Source: Micromonospora mirobrigensis
Lineage (GTDB): Bacteria; Actinomycetota; Actinomycetes; Mycobacteriales; Micromonosporaceae
NCBI RefSeq assembly: GCF_900091555.1
Contig: NZ_FMCX01000006.1
Span: 279,116 to 343,115, forward strand
Direction: 5' to 3'
DNA: 64,000 nt
Positions 49,206-57,893 of the stretch are shown piece after piece. A program made the translations under genes and the position numbers. Numbering within the stretch: the stretch's first letter is position 1; each line of letters opens with the position of its first letter. The notes under the pieces are model-generated. The model was not told the origin of the DNA and searched no databases. It saw only the letters and a program-made list of their open reading frames with translations.

Positions 49206-50084
49206 TCATGTCGTACCGGTGGGGAGGGGTTCCAGCCCGTACCGGTTCTGCAGCTCCGGCAGCAGGGTGTACAGCGCCTCGACGGTGCCCCGGCGGTCAC
49301 CCCCGGCGTCGTGCATGAGCACGACCGAGCCGGGACCGGTCGCGGTCAGCACCGAGTTGATGATCTTCGTGCTGCCCGGGGCCTGCCAGTCCGACGGGTC
49401 GACCGACCAGTGCAGCGGGGTCAGCCCCAACTCCTGGCAGACGGAGACCAGCGGGTAGGTCCAGTTGCCACCCGGCTGCCGGAAGTAGGCGATCCGCGCG
49501 TCCGGCACGGCGGCCCGGATCGCCTCGCTGGTCCGCGACAGGTCGGCCCGGATCTGGTCGGGGGACCGCTTGCCGAGCAGCAGGTCGTGGCTCCAGGAGT
49601 GGTTGCACAGGGTGTGCCCGTCGGCGACGATCTGCTGCACCAGGTCGGGGTGGTCCTGCGCGTTCTGCCCGACCAGGCAGAACGTGGCCCGGACGTGGTA
49701 CGCCCGCAGCAGTTCCAGCACCTGCGGGGTCCACTGCGGGTCCGGCCCGTCGTCGAAGGTGAGCGCCACCTGGGGCGAGCCGGTGCTGATCCGGCTGCCG
49801 AACGGGCCGTCCCCGTCGGCCGCCGGCGGCTCGGCGGTCGGCGCCTCGTCCTGGCTGGCCTGCGGCAGGCCGGGTGACTCCGACGTCCGCCCCCAGCGGT
49901 CGTCGGCGCTCGGCTCCGGCGGCTGGTCGGCGTAGTGCGCCCCGTCGACGCTGGTGGCCACGCCGCTGTCCCGGCGGGGTGGATCGGGCACCAGGCTGCG
50001 GCCGAGGCCGTAGGCCGAGCCGAGCAGCGCCACGGCGACCAGGGTGAGCACCGCCGCCACGCGGCCCGTCGTACGCGCCGGCAT
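49206..50084 (-). CDS. Polysaccharide deacetylase (NodB domain), membrane-anchored
   Basis: This 292-aa protein has an N-terminal TM/signal anchor (VAAVLTLVAVALLGSAYGL, ~9-27), a ~70-residue disordered linker and a carbohydrate-esterase-4 NodB domain (~105-285). Metal and catalytic motifs are QVALTFDDGPDPQWT (~105), GHTLCNHSWSHDLLL (His pair, ~155), YFRQPGGNWTYP (~198) and SVVLMHDAGGDRR (~255). It should act outside on peptidoglycan or chitin-like amino sugars. ATG 50084 lacks a clear ribosome binding site, so the exact start is unsure. Confidence 0.9.
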   Translation of the reverse strand: MPARTTGRVAAVLTLVAVALLGSAYGLGRSLVPDPPRRDSGVATSVDGAHYADQPPEPSADDRWGRTSESPGLPQASQDEAPTAEPPAADGDGPFGSRISTGSPQVALTFDDGPDPQWTPQVLELLRAYHVRATFCLVGQNAQDHPDLVQQIVADGHTLCNHSWSHDLLLGKRSPDQIRADLSRTSEAIRAAVPDARIAYFRQPGGNWTYPLVSVCQELGLTPLHWSVDPSDWQAPGSTKIINSVLTATGPGSVVLMHDAGGDRRGTVEALYTLLPELQNRYGLEPLPTGTT

Positions 50085-50182
50085 CAGCGCGGCCGTCCGG
50101 TCGGTGTGCGGAGCGCCGCCGCCGTCGTCCCCGTGGTCACTGCGCGCACCGTCCGCCCCCTCTACCGCCGAACCCGGCAGTC

Positions 50183-50188
50183 AGAATA
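50183..50188 (-). promoter_or_regulatory. -10 hexamer TATTCT upstream of the deacetylase gene
   Basis: This lies in a locally AT-rich patch between glnR and the deacetylase gene, predicting a leader of ~90 nt. No clear -35 is seen. Confidence 0.35.
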
Positions 50189-50239
50189 AGACGAACAGAA
50201 CTAGCAAAACGGGCTAATCGGAAATGTTGGGCAGATCGG

Positions 50240-50953
50240 TCAGACCGGGAGGGGTGCCGGCTCCGCGTCCGGCAGCGACCGCGACGGAGGTACGACGAAC
50301 TTGTAGCCCACCTGCCGCACGGTGCCGATCATCGACTCGTACTCCGAGCCGAGCTTCGCCCGCAGCCGCCGCACGTGCACGTCGACCGTCCGGGTCCCGC
50401 CGAAGTAGTCGTAGCCCCACACCTCGCGCAGCAACTGGTCCCGGGTGAAGACCCGGCCCGGGTGCTGGGCCAGGAACTTCAGCAGCTCGAACTCCTTGTA
50501 GGTCAGGTCGAGCGGCCGGCCCTTCAACTTCGCCGCGTACGTGTCGGGGTCGATCATCAGCTCGCCGGCCCGGACGGAGCCGCCGGCCCCGGCCGTGGCG
50601 TTGCTGAGCCGGCCGACCGCCAGCCGCAACCGGGCCTCCACCTCGGCGGGGCCCGCCCCGGCCAGGATGACGTCGTCCACGCCCCAGTCGGCGTTGAGCG
50701 CGATCAGCCCGGCCTCGGTGACCACCGCGACCAGGGGGACCCCGAGCCCGGTGGCGTGCAGCATCCGGCAGGTGGCGCGGGCCTCGCTCAGCTCGGAGCG
50801 GGCGTCCACCAGGACGGCGTCCGGGCTCGGGCCGGAGACCAGGGTGCGGACGTCACGGGGCGCGGTGCGAACCGGGTGCGGCAGCAGGTCGAGTGCCGGC
50901 AGCACCGCGGATGGTTCGCCTGCGCGTGCGGTCACCAGCAGCAGGAGCTCCAC
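50240..50953 (-). CDS. glnR: GlnR-type orphan response regulator
   Basis: This 237-aa OmpR-family regulator strongly resembles actinobacterial GlnR, the global nitrogen regulator. The receiver-like domain contains LVDARSELSEARATCRMLHA (Asp ~50) and VVTEAGLIALNADWGVDDVIL, which is typical of GlnR; no kinase gene is adjacent. The winged helix (~135-225) has LTYKEFELLKFLAQHPGRVF and WGYDYFGGTRTVDVHVRRLR. The GTG start follows GGAGG at ~7 nt. I recall glnR close to mshD and pst in Streptomyces, which agrees with this neighbourhood. It would control glnA, amt and related genes elsewhere. Confidence 0.92.
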   Translation of the reverse strand: MELLLLVTARAGEPSAVLPALDLLPHPVRTAPRDVRTLVSGPSPDAVLVDARSELSEARATCRMLHATGLGVPLVAVVTEAGLIALNADWGVDDVILAGAGPAEVEARLRLAVGRLSNATAGAGGSVRAGELMIDPDTYAAKLKGRPLDLTYKEFELLKFLAQHPGRVFTRDQLLREVWGYDYFGGTRTVDVHVRRLRAKLGSEYESMIGTVRQVGYKFVVPPSRSLPDAEPAPLPV

Positions 50954-51189
50954 ACGATCACCTCCGTCCCGGCGGCCTGGGCCGCGCGCGACCAGCGGAA
51001 CCCGGAGGGCGCCCGCTGAGAACTTTCGTGGGCCCCGGCGTCGCTGACGGGCGATGTAACGGGTTGAGCCTAACTGATCCCCCGGACGGCCCCTCGACGG
51101 TCTTTACCCTTTGCCCGAGATGCCCTTCATGGCGGCCCAGGTTTTAACGTTGCCGAAACCGTGACCTCCGCCGACGCCGCCCGGTCTGG

Positions 51190-51195
51190 CACGAT
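51190..51195 (+). promoter_or_regulatory. -10 hexamer CACGAT for the 350-aa membrane protein
   Basis: CACGAT ends 6 nt before GTG 51202; the first base departs from TANNNT. Confidence 0.42.
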
Positions 51196-51201
51196 CGGGT
51201 C

Positions 51202-52254
51202 GTGTATCCCTCCACCTCGCCCGAGACCGGCCGCGACCCGTGGGCCGACGGTCCCCGACCGGCGCCGGCCGGCCAGCCCCGTGGCTACCCGCCCGGCCCG
51301 CGTACCGGCCCGGCGGTCGAGGAGACCGGCGAGCTGCGCAAGCGCGGCCCGCGCCGGGCGCGCAAAGGCGGAGAGCCGGCCCGGCGCCCCGACGACGAGG
51401 TCGTCGAGCCGGAGGAGGAGGCCGTCCCGCCGGTGCCGGTCCACCGGCCGCTCGCGCTGACCGTCGCCGGCTTCGCCGCGCTGCTCGGCGTCGGCCTGGT
51501 GCTCGGCGCTCAGACCGCCGGACCGGGGCACCGGCTGCCCTTCGCCGGCATCATCCTCGGCGTCCAGCTGCTCTACGTGCTCGCCTGGACGATGGCCATG
51601 CGCCCACCGGCCCTCGCGGTGGTCGCGCTGGTCAGCGCGGGCGTCGCGGTGGCCGCCGACGCCGCCGCCGTCCGCTCGGAGATCGCCGCCCTGGCCCCCC
51701 TCGGGTACGTCGCCGCCGGCGGACTCCTGCTCGGCGTGCTCGGCCAGCTGGTCCGCCGGGTGGACCGGGCCCGGGTCACCGAGTCGCTCGGCGCCACCCT
51801 GCTGATCGTGATCGGCGTGGTGGCCTTCGCCACCCTGATCGTGCTGGGCCGGATCCCGGCCGGTACGCAGGCGATCACCGTCTGCCTCACCGCCACCGGT
51901 GTCGCCCTCACCGTCGCCCGGCTCACCGACGCCGTGGCGCCCTGGCCGCGGCTCGCGCCGCAGGTGCCCCGCGGAGCGGCCGGCGTGGTGGTCGGCGCGA
52001 TGCTGGGCACCCTGGTCAGCGCGGTGCTCGGCAGCTACCTGGTCGGCTTCACCCCGACCAGCGGCGCGCTGATCGGCCTGGTCACCGCGGGCACCGCGGT
52101 CCTCGCCGACCTGGCCGTCGGATACGCCGAGGCCGGCCGGCTGATGGCCGGTGAGCCGCCCACCATGTGGATCGCCCGGCACCTCCAGGGGCCGCTCGGC
52201 GGTTTCGCCCTGGCCGCACCGGCCGCGTACGCGATGTGCACGCTCTTCCTCTGA
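51202..52254 (+). CDS. Polytopic membrane protein of unknown function
   Basis: This 350-aa protein begins with ~85 disordered residues rich in Pro, Arg and Glu, followed by about nine TM segments from PLALTVAGFAALLGVGLVLGA (~88) to LGGFALAAPAAYAMCTLFL at the C-terminus. The segment PRGAAGVVVGAMLGTLVSAVLGSYLVGFTP (split over ~255-285) and the preceding loop RLTDAVAPWPRLAPQVPRG are the most conserved-looking. I recognise similar hypothetical proteins near glnR/mshD in actinobacteria but no function. The next gene, for a DUF2993 protein, starts 141 nt later with its own ribosome binding site. Confidence 0.82.
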   Translation: MYPSTSPETGRDPWADGPRPAPAGQPRGYPPGPRTGPAVEETGELRKRGPRRARKGGEPARRPDDEVVEPEEEAVPPVPVHRPLALTVAGFAALLGVGLVLGAQTAGPGHRLPFAGIILGVQLLYVLAWTMAMRPPALAVVALVSAGVAVAADAAAVRSEIAALAPLGYVAAGGLLLGVLGQLVRRVDRARVTESLGATLLIVIGVVAFATLIVLGRIPAGTQAITVCLTATGVALTVARLTDAVAPWPRLAPQVPRGAAGVVVGAMLGTLVSAVLGSYLVGFTPTSGALIGLVTAGTAVLADLAVGYAEAGRLMAGEPPTMWIARHLQGPLGGFALAAPAAYAMCTLFL

Positions 52255-52395
52255 GGCAACGGTTGAGTTCATTTCGCATCGGGTAATCGAGGGGCGCCGC
52301 CGCGTCCACGGCCCCGGCCGACGTGCCGGCGCCCGCCGGGGCGGGTATCAGGTGGTGGGAGCGTCGCGACGCGGCGCCCGGAGTCAGGAGGCGGC

Positions 52396-53184
52396 GTGGC
52401 GGAGGCCCAACCGGCGTACGAGAAGCGACCGCGGCGCCGCGGTCGCAAGGTGCTCGTCTCGCTCTTCGTCCTGCTCCTGGTGCTGGCCGGTCTGCTGGTG
52501 ATCGCCGACCGGGTCGCCGCCGGGGTGGCCGAGCGGGCGATCGCCAAGCAGGTCGGCGACGAGCTCGCCAAGCAGAACGCCCGGGCGTCGACCCCGAAGG
52601 TCGACGTCGCCGGCTTCCCCTTCCTCACCCAGGTGGCCGAGGGGAAGTACGAGCACATCTCCATCGCGCTGCGCGACGTGCAGGGCTCCGTGCAGGGTGA
52701 CGCGGTCAGCCTGCCGAAGCTCGACGTGGACGCCCGGGACGTGCGAGCCTCGCTGGACACCATCCGCTCCGGCCAGGGCGACGTGGTCGCCGACCGGGTC
52801 CACGGCACCGGCACGATCAGCTACGACAGCCTGGCCAAGCTGCTCGACCGGCCGGGGCTCAAGCTCGGCGAGCAGAACGGCCGACTGGCCGTGACCGCGC
52901 CGGTGGACATCCTCGGCGTGCAGCTGACCGTCAACGGCACCGCCGACGTGACGGTCAGCGAGCAGGGCAAGGTGGCGTTGAAGTTCAACGACCTGGACGC
53001 CGAGGGCCTGCCGGCGCTGCCGCTGGCCCGGACGCTGCTCAGCAACTACGCCAAGGGCATCTCCGTGGACGTACCCCTGCCCGAGCTGCCCTTCCAGCTC
53101 GCGGTGCGCAATGTCGAGCCGCAGCCCGACGGGCTCGCGGTGACCGCCGACGCGACGAACGTGCCGATCAACTCGGTCAGCTGA
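52396..53184 (+). CDS. DUF2993 (LmeA-like) membrane-anchored protein
   Basis: This 262-aa protein has an N-terminal TM (VLVSLFVLLLVLAGLLVIA, ~17-35) and a DUF2993 domain: VAAGVAERAIAKQVGDELA (~40), VDVAGFPFLTQVAEGKYEHISIAL (~70-93), LPKLDVDARDVRASL and a repeated beta-strand pattern to the end. Mycobacterial LmeA of this family binds phospholipids and matters for mannan elongation, so an envelope lipid-binding role is plausible. AGGAGG sits 4 nt before GTG 52396. A strong hairpin follows the gene. Confidence 0.88.
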   Translation: MAEAQPAYEKRPRRRGRKVLVSLFVLLLVLAGLLVIADRVAAGVAERAIAKQVGDELAKQNARASTPKVDVAGFPFLTQVAEGKYEHISIALRDVQGSVQGDAVSLPKLDVDARDVRASLDTIRSGQGDVVADRVHGTGTISYDSLAKLLDRPGLKLGEQNGRLAVTAPVDILGVQLTVNGTADVTVSEQGKVALKFNDLDAEGLPALPLARTLLSNYAKGISVDVPLPELPFQLAVRNVEPQPDGLAVTADATNVPINSVS

Positions 53185-53196
53185 ACCAGTCCGGCC

Positions 53197-53226
53197 CGTG
53201 CCCGCGACCCCCTGGTCGCGGGCACG
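53197..53226 (+). terminator. 13-bp perfect terminator hairpin
   Basis: CGTGCCCGCGACC and GGTCGCGGGCACG pair perfectly around CCCT, 13 nt after the DUF2993 stop. Confidence 0.75.
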
Positions 53227-53276
53227 TCCGCGTCCCGGATGCTGGTCGGTGGGATGGCAGCGGCCGCGACGGCTGG

Positions 53277-53282
53277 TAGTCT
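53277..53282 (+). promoter_or_regulatory. -10 hexamer TAGTCT for the leader peptide-cysA-sseC unit
   Basis: TAGTCT ends 8 nt before the leader-peptide ATG, so the transcript probably begins close to that codon. Confidence 0.45.
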
Positions 53283-53290
53283 CCGTGGCC

Positions 53291-53368
53291 ATGGGGACGC
53301 ACCTCACCAAACGGCGCGCGGTCGACCTGTGCCGCGTGGCCACCTGCCTGTGTCGCTCCGTCATCTGA
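53291..53368 (+). CDS. Cys-rich leader peptide upstream of cysA
   Basis: This is a 25-aa open frame (MGTHLTKRRAVDLCRVATCL at the start, 25 residues in all) with three Cys codons in its second half. Actinobacterial leader peptides with the RRxVDLCR core precede sulfur-metabolism genes, where ribosome stalling at Cys codons is proposed to sense cysteine. The frame lies 205 nt before the sulfurtransferase, on the same strand, and is followed within 20 nt by a hairpin (53385-53399). The control mechanism is inferred; the peptide's match to the known pattern is strong. Confidence 0.8.
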   Translation: MGTHLTKRRAVDLCRVATCLCRSVI

Positions 53369-53384
53369 CGGCGGGGCTGTCTCC

Positions 53385-53399
53385 GGTCGCCTAGCGACC
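53385..53399 (+). promoter_or_regulatory. Hairpin GGTCGC-N3-GCGACC after the leader peptide
   Basis: This is a 6-bp perfect stem 16 nt past the leader-peptide stop, where a stalled ribosome could change folding of the 200-nt untranslated region. The remaining region to 53572 holds no other clear element; AGGGAG lies 7-8 nt before the cysA ATG. Confidence 0.4.
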
Positions 53400-53572
53400 A
53401 TCCGGCACCAGGGGTCCTCACCCTCCCGGAGTTCTCCCTCCGAAACGCCCGGCAGCGGCGCCGTCGCACAAACCCGTGATCCCAACCCCAATGGGTCGCG
53501 CGCGTGGTGCGACATCACCATCTCGAACCGCACGCGCCGACTCACCGTCCATCCTCACCAGGGAGTGATCAG

Positions 53573-54421
53573 ATGAGTCGCGACACCGCACTCGTCTCGG
53601 CCGAATGGGCCGAGAAGAACATCGACGCCCCGGGCGTCGTCTTCGTCGAGGTCGACGAGGACACCTCGGCGTACGACACCGGCCACATCGCCGGTGCGAT
53701 CAAGCTCGACTGGAAGACCGACCTCCAGGACCCGATCCGCCGGGACTTCGTCAACAAGACCCAGTTCGAGGCGCTGCTGTCCGAGCGGGGCATCGCCAAC
53801 GACGACGCCGTGATCCTCTACGGCGGCAACAACAACTGGTTCGCCGCGTACGCGTACTGGTACTTCAAGCTCTACGGCCACCGCGACGTCAAGCTGCTCG
53901 ACGGCGGTCGCAAGAAGTGGGAGCTGGACGCCCGCCCGCTGGTCACCGACAAGGTGGAGCGCCCCCGCACGCAGTACGTCGCGCAGGAGCCGGACACCTC
54001 GATCCGGGCGTTCCGCGACGAGGTGGTCGACGCGATCGGCACCAAGAACCTGGTCGACGTGCGCAGCCCCGACGAGTTCGCCGGCCGCCTGCTCGCCCCC
54101 GCCCACCTGCCGCAGGAGCAGGCCCAGCGGGCCGGTCACATCCCCACCGCGATCAGCGTCCCGTGGTCCAAGGCGGCCAACGAGGACGGCACCTTCAAGT
54201 CCGACGACGAGCTGCGCAAGATCTACGCCGCGGCCGGGCTGGACGACGGCAAGGAGACCATCGCGTACTGCCGGATCGGCGAGCGCTCCTCGCACACCTG
54301 GTTCGTGCTCCAGGAGCTGCTCGGTCACCGCAACGTGAAGAACTACGACGGATCCTGGACCGAGTACGGCTCGCTGGTCGGCGTGCCGGTGGCGCTCGGC
54401 GACGAGCCTGGGGAGGCCTGA
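53573..54421 (+). CDS. cysA: Thiosulfate sulfurtransferase (CysA/SseA-type rhodanese)
   Basis: This 282-aa two-domain rhodanese transfers sulfane sulfur from thiosulfate to an acceptor. It is very close to mycobacterial CysA2: VFVEVDEDTSAYDTGHIAGA (~21-40), DDAVILYGGNNNWFAAYAYW (~77-96) and the active-site loop IAYCRIGERSSHTW (Cys ~233) in the second domain. Only the second domain has the catalytic Cys, as usual. ATG 53573 follows AGGGAG. sseC begins 1 nt after its stop, and the pair sits behind the Cys-rich leader peptide. Confidence 0.96.
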   Translation: MSRDTALVSAEWAEKNIDAPGVVFVEVDEDTSAYDTGHIAGAIKLDWKTDLQDPIRRDFVNKTQFEALLSERGIANDDAVILYGGNNNWFAAYAYWYFKLYGHRDVKLLDGGRKKWELDARPLVTDKVERPRTQYVAQEPDTSIRAFRDEVVDAIGTKNLVDVRSPDEFAGRLLAPAHLPQEQAQRAGHIPTAISVPWSKAANEDGTFKSDDELRKIYAAAGLDDGKETIAYCRIGERSSHTWFVLQELLGHRNVKNYDGSWTEYGSLVGVPVALGDEPGEA

Positions 54422-54422
54422 G

Positions 54423-54746
54423 ATGACTGCTCCTACCGCTGCCGGGTGCGCCGCGCCCGACCAGGCCGCCCCGCTGCCGGCCAGCCTGGACCTGGAGAAG
54501 GAAACCGTGATCACCGGTGTCGTGCAGGCCGCCTCCGGCGAGGCCGTGCCCGGCGCGTACGTCCGGCTGCTCGACTCGGCCGGTGAGTTCACCGCCGAGG
54601 TGGTCACCTCGCCGGCCGGTCAGTTCCGCTTCTTCGCCGCCCCGGGCGCCTGGACGCTGCGGGCGCTGTCCCGGCTCGGCAACGGCGACACCGCCGTGAC
54701 CGCCGAGCGCGGCATCAACCAGGTCGCCGTCACGGTCGCCGCGTAA
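54423..54746 (+). CDS. sseC: DUF1416 protein SseC
   Basis: This 107-aa protein matches mycobacterial SseC: the start is variable, then LDLEKETVITGVVQAASGEA (~23-42) and RLLDSAGEFTAEVVTSPAGQFRFFAAPG (~50-77). It looks like a small transthyretin/carboxypeptidase-regulatory-type beta-sandwich. It always accompanies cysA in actinobacteria and is presumed to help sulfur transfer; the mechanism is unknown. The gap to cysA is 1 nt. Its TAA stop is part of a GGGGCCCC repeat element. Confidence 0.93.
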   Translation: MTAPTAAGCAAPDQAAPLPASLDLEKETVITGVVQAASGEAVPGAYVRLLDSAGEFTAEVVTSPAGQFRFFAAPGAWTLRALSRLGNGDTAVTAERGINQVAVTVAA

Positions 54747-54799
54747 GGAAGGGCCCCCTCTTAACGCCTCCGGCATAGGAAGGGCCCCCTGTTAACGCG
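54743..54799. repeat. GGGGCCCC-type inverted repeat, copy 5
   Basis: The arms here are AGGAAGGGCCCCCTxTTAACGC, with a CTCCGGCAT linker, and the ends GCGTTAA-type pair. The first arm supplies the TAA stop codon of sseC. It lies between two genes in the same direction. Confidence 0.72.
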
Positions 54800-54943
54800 C
54801 CTCGGCGTGGCAGGACTCGGTCCGGGCCGGTCACCCCGTCCAGGGGTGGCCGGCCCGAGCCGTTTCCAGCCGTCGGCCGCCGGGTGAAGGCGGCGGCCCA
54901 GGGCTGGACCGCCCGGGTGACATCCGGGGTCGGCGGTGCGTGA

Positions 54944-54949
54944 CACGAT
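54944..54949 (+). promoter_or_regulatory. -10 hexamer CACGAT for the 286-aa protein
   Basis: CACGAT ends 6 nt before GTG 54956. Confidence 0.42.
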
Positions 54950-54955
54950 GGGCCG

Positions 54956-55816
54956 GTGAGTGGTGCTGCCCCGGCGGGATACGCCCCGCCGACCGGTCCC
55001 GGCGAGCGCACGCCGTCGCACCGGGCGTCTCGTTGGCTGGTCGCGCTGACCACGGTCTGGGCCGTGCTGCTGGGCGTGCTCGTCTGGGTCTCGGTGCGGG
55101 ACGACCCGCCCACGGTCCGGGAGCAGCGGGACCTGGCGCAGGCCGGGCCGGTGGTCGACCGGGCGGTCGGCGAGCTGCTGGCCGCGGTGGGTGACGCGGG
55201 CGCGGTGGTGCTGACCCCGGAGCGGGTCACCCGCGGCTGCCGGATCACCCCGATGGAGGACGGCGCCGTGCTGGAACGCGGGGTCGCCGTCGACCTCGCC
55301 GGTGACGACGTACGCGGGCTGCTGGAACGGGTCGCGGCCCGGCTGCCGGCGGACTGGTGGGCGAGGGTCCGGGCCACCGACGAGGGGGTCCGGCTGCGGG
55401 CCGACGCGGGCGGGTTCGTCGCCGTGGAGGGCCGCCCGGCCGGCCCCGGGCGGGCGCTGCTCACCGCCGACACCGGCTGCCGCCCGGTGGGCGCCGGCTA
55501 CCGGCCGCCGACCGCCGCGCCCGGGCCGGAGGGCGCCGCGCTGGCCGCCGCCCTGCGCGCGCTGGGCCTGCCGGCCGCGCCGCAGCCGACCCCGAGCGCC
55601 GCCCCCTGCCCCGCCGGCGGGGGGACGAACACCCGCACCGTCCGCGCCACCGGGCCCGCCCCGGCCACCCTGGCCGCGCTCGCGCCGCTGGCCGGCGGCT
55701 CACCGGTGCGGGAGACCCCCGAGGTGTACGCCTGGCGCAGCGGCCCGGTCAGCGTCGTGGTGGAGCGGGCCGGCGACGAGGTCCGCCTCGCCGCCTCCGC
55801 CGGCTGCCCCGCCTGA
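54956..55816 (+). CDS. Membrane-anchored hypothetical protein
   Basis: This 286-aa protein has a short cytosolic tail, one TM (WLVALTTVWAVLLGVLVWVSV, ~24-44) and an extracellular region of ~235 residues. That region has four Cys (ITRGCRITPM-type, TGCRPVG, APCPAGGG, AGCPA) that could pair, and two similar beta-rich halves. I recognise no family; such proteins occur next to sseC in related genomes as I recall. It is convergent with the debranching-enzyme gene across 37 nt. Confidence 0.8.
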   Translation: MSGAAPAGYAPPTGPGERTPSHRASRWLVALTTVWAVLLGVLVWVSVRDDPPTVREQRDLAQAGPVVDRAVGELLAAVGDAGAVVLTPERVTRGCRITPMEDGAVLERGVAVDLAGDDVRGLLERVAARLPADWWARVRATDEGVRLRADAGGFVAVEGRPAGPGRALLTADTGCRPVGAGYRPPTAAPGPEGAALAAALRALGLPAAPQPTPSAAPCPAGGGTNTRTVRATGPAPATLAALAPLAGGSPVRETPEVYAWRSGPVSVVVERAGDEVRLAASAGCPA

Positions 55817-55853
55817 CGTCCGGCCGGCTGGAGCACCCGGGACCGCCCGGCGG

Positions 55854-57893
55854 TCAGCTGGTCTCGTCGCGGCTGCGGCCCAGGGCGTCCACCCGCCCCC
55901 ACCGGCCGGGGATGTCCAGCAGCTCGATCCGGCCCATGCCGGGCGGCACCAGCGGATCGATGATCAGGTGTTCACCCTGCGGTTCGAGGCCGAGCAGGAC
56001 CCGCAGCATCAGCAGCGGCGTCCCCGCCGACCAGGCCTGCGGGCTGCACGCGGTGGGGTACTCCACCGGATAGTCGGTCAGCGACCGGTCGTAGCCGGCG
56101 AACGCCTCGGGCAGCCGGCCGCCGAAGTACTTCGCCGCTTCGATCATCGCCCGGCAGACCCGGCCCGCCTCGTCCCGCAGCCCGTACCGCCACAGGCCCC
56201 AGGCGATGATCGAGTTGTCGAACGGCCAGACCGTGCCCACGTGGTAGCCGATCGGGTTGTAGCGGCCCTGCCCCTCGGCCATGGTCCGCACCCCCCACCC
56301 GGAGAAGAGGTCGGGTCCGAGCAGGTGCCCGGCGATCCTCCCGGCCCGCTCCGGGTCGACGATGCCGCTCCAGAGCAGGTGACCGATGTTGGAGGTGAGC
56401 GCGTCCACCGGCCGCCCCTCCGGGTCCAGGGCCAGCGCGTAGTACTCCCGCTCGGGCAGCCAGAAGTCCCGGTTGAACCGTTCCTTCAGCTCGGCGGCCT
56501 CGCGTTCCAGCCGGTCGGCGTACGCCGGGTCGTTCCAGAACTTCCGGGCCATCCGCGCGGCGCGCAGCTTCGCGTCGTACGCGTAGCCCTGCATCTCACA
56601 GGTGGCGCGGGGGAACGCCGGCAGGGCGCCGTCCCGGAACGAGATCGAGTCCAGCGAGTCCTTCCAGCACTGGTTCGGCAGGCCGGTGTCCGGGTTGCGG
56701 GTCTCGTACCAGATGTAGCCGGTGCCCAGCAGGTCCCCGTACGTGTCGACCCAGTCCAGCGCCTTACGGACGTGGTCCTCCAGGGCGACGATCAGTTGGA
56801 CGTCGCCGGTCCAGCGTTCGTACTCGTCGACCAGGATGACGAAGAGCGGCGTCGAGTCGGCCGACCCGTAGTAGGGGCTGTGCGGCTGCTCCTCGAAGCC
56901 GGCCGTCTCGCCGTAGCGCAGCTCGTGCAGGATCTTGCCGGGCTCCTCGTCGCGGAAGTCGTCCAGCCGGGTGCCCTGGAGGCCGGCGAGCAGGTTGATC
57001 GTCGGCCGCACCAGGTCGGGGAGGAAGGGCAGCACCTGAAGCGCGGTGAAGATGCTGTCCCGGCCGAAGAGCGTCATGAACCAGGGCAGGCCGGCGGCGA
57101 GCAGCCGGCTGCCGAAGGTGATCGACTCGTACCGCAGCGACGCGAGGTCCCGCAGGCTGCGGTTGTACGCCGTGGCCAGCGGCTCGCAGTCGCAGCCGAG
57201 CTTCGGCGCGCGGGAGATCAGCTCGTCCTGTTCCACTTGGATGGAGCCGACCGACCGGGTGCCGCCCAGCGGGGTGGTGGCCCGGAAGTCCTCGCCGCGG
57301 GCACCGAAGATCAGCGTGGCGACGTGCAGCCGGGTGGTCCACTCCCCGTGCGGCGGGATCCGGACCCGGAAGGTCATCCCGGCCTCGTCGACCTCGGCGG
57401 CGGCGCTGCTGCTGATCGTCGCCTCGCGGTGGAAGTGCTCCCGCCGGTAGGTCAGCCGCAGCGTGTTCGGCTCGACGGTGGCCTCGGTCCGGCCCTTCTT
57501 CCGCAGCACGGCCTTGATCTCGAAGATGTCGGCGAAGTCGGCGCCCATCTCCACCCGGACGATGAACTCGGCCTCCTCCTTGGCGTGGTTGAGCACGGTG
57601 AGCTGTTCGTCGAAGCTGCCGCCGATGGTCCGGGTCCGCAGCACCGACACCCGGGCGTCCAGGTAGTGCGTCGGCTCACCGGGGGCCAGGAAGAACCGGG
57701 TCCGGTACGACTCCGAGTCGTCGATGGAGAGCGCGTGCAACCGGTCCCCGTCGACGGTCAGCAGCCAGGTCGACAGGAAACGGGTGTCGAACGAGAAGAG
57801 CCCGGTGGGCCGGTCGTGTGACGGCTCGATGTCCCCCCGGCGGTCGCTGACCAGGAAGGTGTTGCCGTCCAGGATGCTGACGAGCTCCTTCAC
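55854..57893 (-). CDS. Glycogen-debranching-like amylo-alpha-1,6-glucosidase
   Basis: This 679-aa protein has the N-terminal beta domain of bacterial/archaeal amylo-1,6-glucosidases (KELVSILDGNTFLVSDRRGD; GLFSFDTRFLSTWLL) and a C-terminal (alpha/alpha)6 glycoside hydrolase region from ~260. Active-site-like motifs are LPWFMTLFGRDSIFTALQVL (~265-284), NQCWKDSLDSISFRDG (~405) and YHVGTVWPFDNSIIAWGL (~545). It should trim alpha-1,6 branches of glycogen or a related oligosaccharide. The GTG start overlaps the stop of the SCP2 gene (GTGA), so the two are co-translated. Confidence 0.92.
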   Translation of the reverse strand: MKELVSILDGNTFLVSDRRGDIEPSHDRPTGLFSFDTRFLSTWLLTVDGDRLHALSIDDSESYRTRFFLAPGEPTHYLDARVSVLRTRTIGGSFDEQLTVLNHAKEEAEFIVRVEMGADFADIFEIKAVLRKKGRTEATVEPNTLRLTYRREHFHREATISSSAAAEVDEAGMTFRVRIPPHGEWTTRLHVATLIFGARGEDFRATTPLGGTRSVGSIQVEQDELISRAPKLGCDCEPLATAYNRSLRDLASLRYESITFGSRLLAAGLPWFMTLFGRDSIFTALQVLPFLPDLVRPTINLLAGLQGTRLDDFRDEEPGKILHELRYGETAGFEEQPHSPYYGSADSTPLFVILVDEYERWTGDVQLIVALEDHVRKALDWVDTYGDLLGTGYIWYETRNPDTGLPNQCWKDSLDSISFRDGALPAFPRATCEMQGYAYDAKLRAARMARKFWNDPAYADRLEREAAELKERFNRDFWLPEREYYALALDPEGRPVDALTSNIGHLLWSGIVDPERAGRIAGHLLGPDLFSGWGVRTMAEGQGRYNPIGYHVGTVWPFDNSIIAWGLWRYGLRDEAGRVCRAMIEAAKYFGGRLPEAFAGYDRSLTDYPVEYPTACSPQAWSAGTPLLMLRVLLGLEPQGEHLIIDPLVPPGMGRIELLDIPGRWGRVDALGRSRDETS

